Source: Nitrososphaerales archaeon TH5894
GTDB lineage: Archaea > Thermoproteota > Nitrososphaeria > Nitrososphaerales > Nitrososphaeraceae
Direction of reading: 5' to 3'
DNA length: 15,293 bases
Assembly (NCBI GenBank): GCA_014523485.1
Contig: JAATVK010000233.1
Span: 1-15,293, forward strand
Below, one piece after another: positions 1 through 6,621 of this stretch. Under the pieces are notes generated by a model, which did no database searches, was not told the DNA's origin, and saw nothing but the letters and a program-made list of their open reading frames with translations. The first letter of the stretch is position 1. Each line of letters opens with the position of its first letter. The position numbers and the translations under genes were made by a program.

Positions 1-1
1 A

Positions 2-382
2 ACTGCGTTAAAAGCAGCGCAGTTGATGACTGAAAAGGGAGTAAGCTCTATAATTGTTTTATCTGATGATCAACCCATCGGGATTGTTACAGAAAAAGAT
101 TTTATCAAAAAGATTTGTCTAAAAGAATTAAAACTATCAAGCGTGAAAGTAGGAAACATGATGTCTAAAATCAGAACCTCTGCAACGCCTGACACTCCTA
201 TAGATGTTGCTGTTCAAAGAATGATGAATAATAGGATCAGAAGACTACCTATTGTAGAAAATGGCAAGGTTGTAGGGATAATTACTGTAACTGATTTAGC
301 CAAGCATCTACGCACTATATTACTTTTGAACAATACACTTTATTCAACACAATTATCTCAGAGTAATGTGGAAAATTATTAA
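2..382 (+). CDS. CBS-domain protein, 3' part (5' end outside window)
   Basis: The reading frame is open from base 2, so the gene starts upstream of the window. The TTG at 23 is an internal codon rather than a credible start, because residues before it (TALKAAQLM) already match the opening helix of a CBS domain. Two CBS modules are visible. The first covers the N-terminal third, with the typical SSIIVLSDDQPIGIVTEKD pattern. The second covers roughly the next 55 residues and ends in RRLPIVENGKVVGIITVTD. CBS pairs bind adenosine nucleotides and act as regulatory modules. In archaea, stand-alone CBS proteins of this size are common and mostly uncharacterised. No catalytic domain is visible in the part present, though one could lie upstream. 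The gene converges on purS. Confidence 0.85.
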   Translation, partial: TALKAAQLMTEKGVSSIIVLSDDQPIGIVTEKDFIKKICLKELKLSSVKVGNMMSKIRTSATPDTPIDVAVQRMMNNRIRRLPIVENGKVVGIITVTDLAKHLRTILLLNNTLYSTQLSQSNVENY

Positions 383-428
383 ATTATCAATACTGCTGAA
401 AAATTTATAGATTTAATATTTGAAATAT

Positions 429-439
429 CTCTTTTTCTT
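429..439 (+). terminator. T-rich tract after CBS gene
   Basis: A pyrimidine-rich run (TCTCTTTTTCTT-like) lies about 50 bases after the CBS stop codon and just before the convergent purS stop. Archaeal transcription often ends at such T tracts without a strong hairpin. Weak support only. Confidence 0.3.
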
Positions 440-444
440 AGTAA

Positions 445-714
445 TTATTTATCAGAGATGGTATTAACTTGACAATTACTTACAATGGGATTAAATATTC
501 TTAAATCTTCGCACATTTTTTTTACACTCAATCTTGCGTCACTTGGGTTTTTTGCATTTACAATTAGTTTTAATACCTTTGCACATCTTACAGATTTAAT
601 ATTATTATATTTATTTTTTAAAATTAAATCATGATAAATTGTTTCTCCTTCCGGGTCATTTATAAACGATTTGTTTTCTATTATAACGATAACATTAAAC
701 TCTTTATTCCCCAA
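445..714 (-). CDS. purS: Phosphoribosylformylglycinamidine synthase subunit PurS
   Basis: PurS is the small structural subunit of the three-part FGAM synthase. With PurL and PurQ it converts FGAR to FGAM in de novo purine synthesis, probably bridging the glutaminase and synthetase subunits. The protein shows the PurS layout: a first beta strand (FNVIVIIENKSF), the DPEGETI turn, a helix, then VRCAKVLKL and a C-terminal helix beginning near KKMCEDL. The TTG start at 714 gives 89 residues, close to the usual 80-85. An AT-rich TATA-like box lies about 30 bases upstream. Longer in-frame starts at 810 and 864 are disfavoured because they run into the tRNA-Thr gene and add 30-50 residues that the family lacks. 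purL and purQ are not in the window, but purC is nearby. The family call is fairly sure; the exact start is less so. Confidence 0.82.
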   Translation of the reverse strand: MGNKEFNVIVIIENKSFINDPEGETIYHDLILKNKYNNIKSVRCAKVLKLIVNAKNPSDARLSVKKMCEDLRIFNPIVSNCQVNTISDK

Positions 715-740
715 TAATATCCCCAGATTATTATAACTAC

Positions 741-752
741 TTAAATATATTT
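741..752 (-). promoter_or_regulatory. Putative TATA box for purS
   Basis: On the minus strand this reads AAATATATTTAA. Its centre is about 33 bases upstream of the TTG at 714, which would give a very short leader. This spacing supports the short PurS start over the longer ones. Base composition is AT-rich throughout, so chance matches are likely. Confidence 0.4.
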
Positions 753-804
753 TAATTATTGGCAAAGAATTAATTACAGTAAAATAAAAATCGATGATAT
801 TTAT

Positions 805-879
805 GGTCATGTAGCTCAGCCTGGCCAGAGCGAAGGTTTTGTAAACCTTAGGTCGTGGGTCCAAATCCCACCATGACCT
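805..879 (+). tRNA. tRNA-Thr (anticodon UGU)
   Basis: A full cloverleaf can be folded without an intron. The acceptor stem GGTCATG (805-811) pairs with CATGACC (872-878). The D stem is GCTC/GAGC (814-817 with 828-831). The anticodon stem AAGGT/ACCTT (833-837 with 845-849) encloses loop TTTGTAA, placing anticodon TGT at 840-842. The T stem is GTGGG/CCCAC (855-859 with 867-871) with loop TCCAAAT. The T54 T55 C56 of the usual T loop reads TCC here, an ordinary-looking minor departure. The discriminator base at 879 is T and no CCA is encoded, as is common in archaea. It decodes ACA threonine codons. Confidence 0.95.
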
Positions 880-885
880 ATGTTT

Positions 886-891
886 AAAAAA
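886..891 (-). terminator. Oligo-T tract after ABC-2 permease
   Basis: On the minus strand six T residues follow the permease stop codon by about 17 bases, between that stop and the opposing tRNA-Thr. This fits a simple archaeal T-tract terminator, but the evidence is only the run itself. Confidence 0.35.
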
Positions 892-907
892 TTAATTTCG
901 GCATCAG

Positions 908-1708
908 CTAGGTTTCTCTCCATAATGCATGAGTTTTTGCTAACGTAATGAATCCAATAGCATATACTAACTGTACTGATATTCCAATCACAACAGACCA
1001 ATTTTCTGGAGTATCAAATCCCATAGCGTATTGAACCATTAAGGATGCATGAGTTGTAGGTGCAATATAAGAAACATATTGAAGAACTTCTGGGAGTTTG
1101 TTGATTGAATAAAAAACAGGTGGTAATATAGCTAAAAAAACATTCACGAAAGATATAATCTGTGTTGCATTTTTCATATGTAACATATGTGAAGATAAAA
1201 AGAAACCCATACTAGAAGTCGAAATCCACACTATAAGTATTATAAAAATAAGGAGTGGAATATACAACAACGAAACTCCTATATAAAAAATTAAAAATAA
1301 TAAAACGACTAGCGCTGGAAATCCAAATAAAATTTCGGAGAGTGCTAGACCTGTCATATATGTTAATGGTGAGATAGGAGAGGCCACGAACATATCCTGG
1401 ATTTTGTATTCTGTCTTATAATAGGTGATATCCTGACCTAATGCTAGTCCATATCCTACTAAAGCCATTACTAAACTTCCACTTATGGCAAATTGCGTAT
1501 ATTGCCCATCGCTGATGATAAATAAAACAAATAGTAAAGAAAAAGGAGTAATTGCAGTAAAAATAAGAGAAAGAGGATTTCTTCTCAGCCATAATATTCC
1601 AGTTGTATAAGCTATAACTAATATCTGATAAACTTTGAACCTATATGCATTGTAATTTAAACTAATTTTCTTATTTTTGAAATAACTGTTCTCTTTATCT
1701 AAAACCAT
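908..1708 (-). CDS. ABC-2 type transporter permease
   Basis: This is a 266-residue polytopic membrane protein of the ABC-2 permease type, the membrane half of exporters for drugs, polysaccharides or other substrates. After about 30 polar residues come roughly six hydrophobic segments. They lie approximately at residues 42-65, 70-92, 115-140, 140-163, 185-203 and 238-256. The segment DMFVASPISPLTYMTGLALSE matches the conserved region where ABC-2 permeases read xxxPxSxxxxxxGxxLs. The HATPase-like nucleotide-binding partner that such permeases need is not adjacent: its neighbours are tRNA-Thr downstream and divergent purC upstream. The partner must be encoded elsewhere. The ATG at 1708 is the first start and lies 22-37 bases from the shared divergent promoter. 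The substrate cannot be judged from sequence. Confidence 0.8.
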   Translation of the reverse strand: MVLDKENSYFKNKKISLNYNAYRFKVYQILVIAYTTGILWLRRNPLSLIFTAITPFSLLFVLFIISDGQYTQFAISGSLVMALVGYGLALGQDITYYKTEYKIQDMFVASPISPLTYMTGLALSEILFGFPALVVLLFLIFYIGVSLLYIPLLIFIILIVWISTSSMGFFLSSHMLHMKNATQIISFVNVFLAILPPVFYSINKLPEVLQYVSYIAPTTHASLMVQYAMGFDTPENWSVVIGISVQLVYAIGFITLAKTHALWRET

Positions 1709-1724
1709 TTTAGTTAATGATCAT

Positions 1725-1749
1725 TTTTTATAATCGATAATTATAAAAA
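1725..1749. promoter_or_regulatory. Divergent promoter with perfect inverted repeat (permease / purC)
   Basis: Arms TTTTTATAAT (1725-1734) and ATTATAAAAA (1740-1749) are perfect reverse complements separated by CGATA. Each arm contains a TATAA-like core. The right arm centre is about 30 bases before the purC TTG at 1775, which fits a nearly leaderless transcript. Either arm could serve the permease, whose ATG is 22-37 bases away. The repeat may be two back-to-back TATA boxes, or also an operator for a dimeric regulator. Confidence 0.55.
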
Positions 1750-1774
1750 GATATTTTTGGTACTATTTTAAATA

Positions 1775-2644
1775 TTGAAATTCTTACATCGAGGAAAGGT
1801 CAAAGATGTATATTATCCAAATGAGAATAATAAGAATACCCTGTTATTTGTGTTTTCTGATAGAATATCTGCATTTGATGTAAAGATGACGCAGGATATT
1901 CCAAAAAAAGGTGAAGTTTTATGTAAATTTGCAAAGTTTTGGTTCGATAATCTCGACGTCCAAAATCATATGATTAAAACTATTGACGCCAATAAAATGC
2001 TAGTGGAACACCTATCCATGATACCAATTGAATGTGTCGTCAGAGGTTATTTCTATGGTAGTCTAGTTGATAGATATTACAACAATGAAATTGATTGGAA
2101 AAATTCTCCAGACTTTAAAATTTTGGCTGATAGTTTTGATCCAGTAATCGCATCAAAACTATCAGAGCCAATATTTGATCCTACTACTAAATCCCTCGAA
2201 CATGATATCCCAATATCTGATAATGAAATAATTTCATCTAAAATTTTATCAAAGAATGATTTAGATTTTTTGAAAAAAAAGTCCATAGAACTTTATCTCA
2301 AAATGAGCAATATTGTAAATATAGCGGGGTTTTTAATGGCAGATGTAAAATTTGAATTTGGTATTAATAGGAAAGGAGAAATAGTCTTGGGAGATTCTCT
2401 TGGTCCAGATGAATATAGATTATGGAAAAAGGTTCATTATCAAAAAGGATCTCTTCAAGAAAGTTATGATAAACAAATTTTAAGAGATTGGCTAACCAAT
2501 GTGGGGTTTAAGAAAAAAGTTAGTGAACATAAATCTTATAATACAAAACCTCAACCCCCAAAATTACCTTCCAGTTTAATACGAAAAATTTCTAAAAGAT
2601 ATGTTCTTGCATATGAAATGATAACTGGTAATAAAATTAAATAA
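1775..2644 (+). CDS. purC: SAICAR synthetase (phosphoribosylaminoimidazole-succinocarboxamide synthase)
   Basis: PurC joins aspartate to CAIR using ATP, giving SAICAR in de novo purine synthesis in the cytoplasm. Conserved blocks occur in order: HRGKVKDVY at residues 5-13 (nucleotide-binding N-lobe), SDRISAFD at 28-35, VVRGYFYGS at 88-96, EPIFDPTTKS at 131-140 followed by HD at 143-144, GFLMADVKFEFG at 185-196, GDSLGPDEYRLW at 206-217 and DKQILRDWL at 232-240. At 289 residues it is within the longer PurC class. The TTG start gives a protein that begins two residues before the first conserved strand and sits about 30 bases after a TATA box, so it is preferred. The C-terminal 35 residues are basic and polar. 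purS lies 1 kb away in the opposite direction. Confidence 0.95.
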   Translation: MKFLHRGKVKDVYYPNENNKNTLLFVFSDRISAFDVKMTQDIPKKGEVLCKFAKFWFDNLDVQNHMIKTIDANKMLVEHLSMIPIECVVRGYFYGSLVDRYYNNEIDWKNSPDFKILADSFDPVIASKLSEPIFDPTTKSLEHDIPISDNEIISSKILSKNDLDFLKKKSIELYLKMSNIVNIAGFLMADVKFEFGINRKGEIVLGDSLGPDEYRLWKKVHYQKGSLQESYDKQILRDWLTNVGFKKKVSEHKSYNTKPQPPKLPSSLIRKISKRYVLAYEMITGNKIK

Positions 2645-2653
2645 TATGATAGA

Positions 2654-2658
2654 TTTTT
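2654..2658 (+). terminator. Short T tract between convergent purC and DUF371
   Basis: A run of five T residues within ATTTTTATTG follows the purC stop by about 10 bases. The two convergent genes are only 26 bp apart, so read-through antisense transcription is possible. Weak support. Confidence 0.25.
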
Positions 2659-2670
2659 ATTGATGCATTA

Positions 2671-3096
2671 TCAAAACTCATTTGCAGAAATTATTAGGGA
2701 ACCCTTGGTTTTCGTATCCTGTAATAAATTTATTATATCTCTTGGTATATGAACTGCGGCTTTATTACACTTTATTGACGCCGTTCTGTTGGATATGTAA
2801 TTACTAGTTCTAATCACAATATCATGTGGATTGCTCAAAGTTAATTTGCTGTTTCCAAATCCGTTAATTTCAAATGATAGAGTACCAACTATTATTTTGA
2901 AATTTATTGAAATATTATCCTTTGTTATCAAGGTTCGTAATTTTGGGTGAATATCAATACAAGCCTTATTAGCGTTGATTCCTACAATACAATTTCCTTC
3001 TTTTGTAAGATAATTGTCTTTTGTTATTTCTATTGTTCGAGCATGCGTCGCGCGAACATTTGGGTGACCAGAAAATTTTACTTCCTCAGTTACCAT
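2671..3096 (-). CDS. DUF371 family protein
   Basis: This 141-residue protein matches the archaeal DUF371 family, whose function is unknown to me. Recognisable features are the N-terminal FSGHPNVRATHARTIEIT block, with His11 and His18, then LTKEGNCIVGINANKAC, and a mixed beta-rich remainder ending in a domain with ASIKCNKAA. There is no signal peptide or membrane segment. The conserved histidines, cysteines and GHPN motif hint at a binding or catalytic site, but that is inference only. It diverges from psmA across 63 bp and shares an AT-rich promoter box with it. The ATG start at 3096 places residue 1 just ahead of the conserved block. Family assignment is made from memory of the GHPNVRATH pattern. 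Confidence 0.8.
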   Translation of the reverse strand: MVTEEVKFSGHPNVRATHARTIEITKDNYLTKEGNCIVGINANKACIDIHPKLRTLITKDNISINFKIIVGTLSFEINGFGNSKLTLSNPHDIVIRTSNYISNRTASIKCNKAAVHIPRDIINLLQDTKTKGSLIISANEF

Positions 3097-3122
3097 TTAA
3101 TAAGAAACTGCGTTAATAAGGT

Positions 3123-3136
3123 AAATTTAAATTAAA
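3123..3136. promoter_or_regulatory. Shared divergent TATA region (DUF371 / psmA)
   Basis: The core AATTTAAATT (3124-3133) is a perfect 10-bp palindrome. Its centre is about 32 bases from the psmA TTG at 3160 and about 32 bases from the DUF371 ATG at 3096. It is the only good TATA candidate in this gap, so one symmetric box may set both transcripts. Confidence 0.5.
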
Positions 3137-3159
3137 CACTGGGAAGTAGTAATATCGAA

Positions 3160-3906
3160 TTGTTACCAGCAGCAGCAGGTTATGATAGAGCTATAACGGT
3201 ATTTTCTCCTGATGGAAGGTTATATCAGGTTGAGTATGCAATTGAGACAGTAAGGAGAGGTACTCTTGCTTTAGGAATGAAATGTAAAAATGGAGTTCTT
3301 TTGGCAGTTGAAGAAAAAACAAGGAAATTACAAATTTCTGACGTTACTCAAAAGATCTTCCAAATTGATGATCACATAGGAGTAGCTGCAGCAGGTTATA
3401 TCCCTGATGCAAGAGCGCAAGTAGATCATGCTAGATTTTTCGCTCAAAGTAATAAATTAATTTATGATGAACCAGTCGATGTGGAAATTGTGGCCAAAAA
3501 TATTGCAGATATGTCACAACAATTAACCCAATATGCTGGCGTCAGACCTTTTGGAGTTGCATTAATCATTGCAGGTGTAGATACGACTGGAGGCGAATTA
3601 TTTTTAACTGATCCTAGTGGGACATTTATTGGATATGATGCAATTGCTATAGGTCAAGGAAGCGATCAGGTAAATGAGTTTTTAGAAAAATATTACACAC
3701 AAGACATTTCTTTACAAGATGCAGGAAAACTTGCCCTAGAGTCAATTAACATGGTGAGTGAAGAAAAAACAGGAATTTCTCATATAAAGATGTCATTGAT
3801 CGAAAACGAAAGCAAAATTATGAGAAAAGTCGGTGAAGAAGAGATAGAGAAGTTCGCGAAAATAGCCAAAGAAAATCCTACAAATCCAAAAGACAAATCC
3901 TCGTAA
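3160..3906 (+). CDS. psmA: 20S proteasome alpha subunit
   Basis: PsmA forms the outer rings of the archaeal 20S proteasome, gating entry of unfolded proteins to the beta-subunit chamber and docking PAN or Cdc48-type ATPases. The N-terminal alpha signature is intact, with GYDRAITVFSPDGR at residues 7-20 and QVEYA at 23-27. The Tyr-Asp-Arg gate triad is at 8-10. Lys65 in TQKIFQIDD occupies the region of the pocket lysine that receives ATPase C-termini in other archaea (inferred by alignment from memory). Length 248 is normal. There is no N-terminal threonine active site, so it is an alpha and not a beta subunit. The TTG start leaves a standard short N-terminus ahead of the signature and lies about 32 bases after a TATA box. 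The last 15 residues are charged and polar. Confidence 0.96.
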   Translation: MLPAAAGYDRAITVFSPDGRLYQVEYAIETVRRGTLALGMKCKNGVLLAVEEKTRKLQISDVTQKIFQIDDHIGVAAAGYIPDARAQVDHARFFAQSNKLIYDEPVDVEIVAKNIADMSQQLTQYAGVRPFGVALIIAGVDTTGGELFLTDPSGTFIGYDAIAIGQGSDQVNEFLEKYYTQDISLQDAGKLALESINMVSEEKTGISHIKMSLIENESKIMRKVGEEEIEKFAKIAKENPTNPKDKSS

Positions 3907-3909
3907 ATA

Positions 3910-3916
3910 TTTTTTT
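3910..3916 (+). terminator. T7 tract after psmA
   Basis: Seven consecutive T residues follow the psmA stop within a few bases and precede the TATA box of the next gene. This is a plausible archaeal terminator separating psmA from the thioredoxin-like gene. Confidence 0.5.
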
Positions 3917-3923
3917 CCGAATG

Positions 3924-3933
3924 TTTATATTTA
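3924..3933 (+). promoter_or_regulatory. TATA box for thioredoxin-like / SPOUT operon
   Basis: The sequence TTTATATTTA is a close match to archaeal TATA boxes. Its centre is about 26 bases upstream of the ATG at 3955, the distance expected for a leaderless transcript. Confidence 0.6.
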
Positions 3934-3954
3934 TTTTATGTAATTGACAATACC

Positions 3955-4605
3955 ATGGGTACTAAGGCTCCAAACTTGCATGTTTCGGAGTGGGTGCAAG
4001 GATTACCTACAAACATTGATAAGAATATAGGAAAAGTAGTTCTCGTCGAAGTATTTCAAGTCAATTGCCCTGGATGTTTTATGTATGCCCTCCCTAATGC
4101 AGTAGATATATACAAGAATAATAGGAGAGATGATGTAGTAGTGTTGGGATTAGCAACAGCATTTGAAGATTATGATAAAAACACATTAGAGAATCTACAC
4201 TTACTATTATCTTCAGGAAAGGTTATTGGAGAAACTTTCAATGCATTACACCAGTATGGCCAATTAGTAGACGGTGATAAACTTAATTATAAAATTCCGT
4301 TCCCTGTAGCTATGGATGTTCTGCGTAGAAATACACAAGATTTTTCTGATAATATGGTTATTGATTTTATTGAATCCAACATTGACAATTATAACTCATA
4401 TAGTGAGGCAGATAAGAAACTGCTTTTTGAGCGAATCAAACATTATTTAAAGAATAAAAAATATTCTGCTTTGACGTTTGACGAATACAAATTGAAGGGT
4501 ACCCCCTCTGCAATCTTGGTCGATAGAAAAGGTAACTTACGAAATGTTTTTTTTGGAGCAAATAATTCTCTTAATGGTTTGGTAAATCAGTTAGTGAATG
4601 AATGA
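3955..4605 (+). CDS. Thioredoxin-fold (redoxin) protein with CPGC motif
   Basis: This 216-residue protein has a thioredoxin fold of the redoxin/TlpA-like sort. A first strand KVVLVEVFQVN (27-37) leads to the CPGC redox motif at 38-41 on the following helix. A cis-proline candidate is in GTPSAILVDRKG at 182-193. A long insert of about 110 residues lies between the second strand (VVVLGLATAFED, 61-72) and the cis-Pro strand, which is typical of this redoxin subgroup. No signal peptide is seen, so it is probably a cytoplasmic thiol-disulfide reductase or a peroxide-related redoxin. The substrate is unknown. Its stop overlaps the start of the SPOUT methyltransferase gene (ATGA), so the two are likely co-translated. 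Confidence 0.8.
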   Translation: MGTKAPNLHVSEWVQGLPTNIDKNIGKVVLVEVFQVNCPGCFMYALPNAVDIYKNNRRDDVVVLGLATAFEDYDKNTLENLHLLLSSGKVIGETFNALHQYGQLVDGDKLNYKIPFPVAMDVLRRNTQDFSDNMVIDFIESNIDNYNSYSEADKKLLFERIKHYLKNKKYSALTFDEYKLKGTPSAILVDRKGNLRNVFFGANNSLNGLVNQLVNE

Positions 4606-5519
4606 AGTTAAAAGATAGAATTTTCGTTGCCATTCCCGATTCTTCCTTATCAGATGAAAATGGGTTAAGAGAAAAAACATTAAAAATTGGTAGATTTGCG
4701 CGGGCATTTTCTATTTTTGGAATAAAAAAAATTATAATATATAAAGATCCTACAGAAACAAGAAGAAACTCAGATATCTCTCTTATTAGATTGATTCTTG
4801 AATTTTTGAATACTCCGCCCTACTTAAGAAAGTCGATATATCCAATGAATGTAGATTTGTCTTATACAGGTCTTCTTCCACCAATTAAGGCTCCGCATCA
4901 CAAGAACAAGATTAAACTTAAGGATATCACTATTGATGAAATAAGAATGGGTGTTCTGTACGACCGAAATTCCATTATGCAACAAATGGAGAGAAATACA
5001 TTTACTAATGGTAAAAAATTCATCCTAAATTTTAAGCAGGAAAATTATAAGTTCTATGTAAATGTTGGATTGGATTGGCCTATCCCTTTTTTGGGAGAAG
5101 GCCATAATGGTGAAAAAGTTGTTGTCAAGTTTATTAATAGATATCCCAAACTAAAAGTCATTAGGGCATCTTTAAAAGATTTGGAAAACCTGTATTTTGG
5201 ATATAGTGTAGTAAGCGTAGGTTTTCTTGAAGACTTTTTTAAAAAACTTGACGAAAAGACCTTTGTTGTATTCACATCAAAAAAAGGACATCCGTTCAAA
5301 AGTGCTGAATCTCAATTTAACAAAAGTATTACCAGTTTTGAAAATTTGTTAATTGTTTTCGGTTCGCCTAGTAAAGGTCTTAAAGAAATTTATCCTAGTT
5401 ACCATAATACAAAAAATTCACTCTATTTAAATATGTTTCCTTACCAAAAAACTCAGACTATACGGTTAGAAGAAGCAATTCTCGGAACTTTAACTTTGTT
5501 CAATCATATCCTTTTTTAA
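4602..5519 (+). CDS. Putative SPOUT-class RNA methyltransferase (COG2106 / C9orf114-like)
   Basis: This 305-residue protein resembles the RNA methyltransferase family (Pfam Methyltrn_RNA_3), related to human SPOUT1. Members are predicted to methylate RNA, perhaps uridine N3. They commonly sit just upstream of ribosomal protein L3 in archaea, as here. The N-terminal half begins with RIFVAIPDSSL and has the pattern KTLKIGRFARAFSIFGI at residues 26-42. A central segment of about residues 85-165 (LPPIKAPHH, EIRMGVLYDRN) probably forms the inserted OB-like domain. The C-terminal knot signature includes LLIVFGSPSKGLKEI (249-263) and MFPYQKTQTIRLEEAI (278-293). The ATG overlaps the upstream TGA by 4 nt. 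L3 follows after 88 bp with its own promoter candidate. Confidence 0.85.
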   Translation: MKLKDRIFVAIPDSSLSDENGLREKTLKIGRFARAFSIFGIKKIIIYKDPTETRRNSDISLIRLILEFLNTPPYLRKSIYPMNVDLSYTGLLPPIKAPHHKNKIKLKDITIDEIRMGVLYDRNSIMQQMERNTFTNGKKFILNFKQENYKFYVNVGLDWPIPFLGEGHNGEKVVVKFINRYPKLKVIRASLKDLENLYFGYSVVSVGFLEDFFKKLDEKTFVVFTSKKGHPFKSAESQFNKSITSFENLLIVFGSPSKGLKEIYPSYHNTKNSLYLNMFPYQKTQTIRLEEAILGTLTLFNHILF

Positions 5520-5567
5520 ATGATATATTTTTATCGTCTTTAATTATTCTGCTAAATTTTAAAGAAA

Positions 5568-5577
5568 TAAATTTATT
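5568..5577 (+). promoter_or_regulatory. Putative TATA box for the ribosomal cluster (L3)
   Basis: TAAATTTATT is centred about 35 bases upstream of the L3 ATG at 5608, predicting a leader of about 8 bases. A second candidate, TAAATTTTAAAG near 5553, would give a longer leader. The choice between them cannot be made from sequence. Confidence 0.45.
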
Positions 5578-5607
5578 AATGGGTTTGAAAGGTTTCATCC
5601 TGTATCA

Positions 5608-6621
5608 ATGGGTCATAGAAAGTATAGCTCGCCTAGACGAGGAAGCCTAGCATTTTATCCTAGAGTTAGAGCTAAGAGTGAAGAGGCTAGATTAAGAAAT
5701 TGGCCTGAACACACTGATAATACGTCTCTTTTAGGTTTTGCTGGGTTTAAAGCAGGCCAACTACAAGTCATGACGATAGATGACAAGGAAAAAACTCCTA
5801 ATTTTGGTAAACAACTCGACAATTCATCAACGGTAATTGCAACCCCTCCAATCAACATTATTGGTATAAGATGTTATAGAAAAAATCTCTATGGAGAAAA
5901 GGCTTTTATCGATGCTTATTCTAAGGATTTACCGAAAGGATTAGAGAGAAAATTTAAGACTAAATATAATGAAAAATCTTTTGAAACAATTGAATCATCT
6001 TTCGATATTATCTCCTCTTTTTTTGCAATTGCATCTGTTTTTCCTAAAAAAGCAAACCTAGCTCAGAAAAAACCATTTGTGTTTGAGATAGGCGTCTCAG
6101 GTAAAGATAACAAAACAAAATATGAATATCTAAAAGGGATTATAGGAAAAGAAATTAAAATATCAGACGTTTTTCAAAATGGTCAATTAATTGACGTATC
6201 AGGAATAACCAGAGGTAAAGGTGTTGAGGGGCCAATCACTCGTTTTGGTGTTAAGCGAAAACAACACAAATCAAGAAAAAGTGTGAGAGCCCTTGGGACG
6301 TTAGGTCCCATATCTCCAGCAGTGGTCATGTATTCCGTTCCGAGGCAAGGACAGCGAGGTTTTCATCAAAGAACTGAATATAATAAAAGAATATTGTTGG
6401 TATCGACAGATGTGTCTCCTCAAACAACATCACAATCTTCTAAACCTGCAATCAATCCTCCTGGAGGTTTCAAACATTTTGGATTAGTTACAACTGATTA
6501 TATTATAGTTAGAGGTTCAATACCTGGTGTTCCAAAGAGATTAGTTAAAATGAGACAACCTATAAGGACTACTACGAAAAAAGTTATCGAACCTAAAGTA
6601 ATTGAGGTGGTTGCAAAATGA
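5608..6621 (+). CDS. rpl3: 50S ribosomal protein L3 (uL3)
   Basis: uL3 binds 23S rRNA early in large-subunit assembly and reaches the peptidyl transferase centre with a long loop. The N-terminus GHRKYSSPRRGSLAFYPR is the archaeal/eukaryotic form. The conserved central block GKGVEGPITRFGVKRKQ lies near residues 202-218 and is followed by KSRKSVRALGTLGP. QRGFHQRTEYN near residue 250 is the loop close to the peptidyl transferase centre. A conserved C-terminal segment contains INPPGGFKHFGLV and GSIPGVPKRL. Length 337 is normal for archaea. It opens the cluster and overlaps L4 by 4 nt (ATGA). Confidence 0.97.
   Translation: MGHRKYSSPRRGSLAFYPRVRAKSEEARLRNWPEHTDNTSLLGFAGFKAGQLQVMTIDDKEKTPNFGKQLDNSSTVIATPPINIIGIRCYRKNLYGEKAFIDAYSKDLPKGLERKFKTKYNEKSFETIESSFDIISSFFAIASVFPKKANLAQKKPFVFEIGVSGKDNKTKYEYLKGIIGKEIKISDVFQNGQLIDVSGITRGKGVEGPITRFGVKRKQHKSRKSVRALGTLGPISPAVVMYSVPRQGQRGFHQRTEYNKRILLVSTDVSPQTTSQSSKPAINPPGGFKHFGLVTTDYIIVRGSIPGVPKRLVKMRQPIRTTTKKVIEPKVIEVVAK

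Noticed and set aside
715..864. N-terminal extension of PurS from ATG 864 or 810
   Set aside because: Both starts lie within or overlap tRNA-Thr, add residues that PurS proteins lack, and ignore the TATA-like box at 741-752.
816..1001. A 61-codon minus-strand frame across tRNA-Thr and the permease 3' end
   Set aside because: Its C-terminal translation (THDLRFTKPSLWPG) is the well-known spurious peptide produced by reading a tRNA gene backwards, and the rest overlaps the permease gene in another frame.
2947..3135. Plus-strand frame within and beyond DUF371
   Set aside because: It lies antisense to the conserved N-terminal block of DUF371 and its translation resembles no protein; it is a shadow frame.
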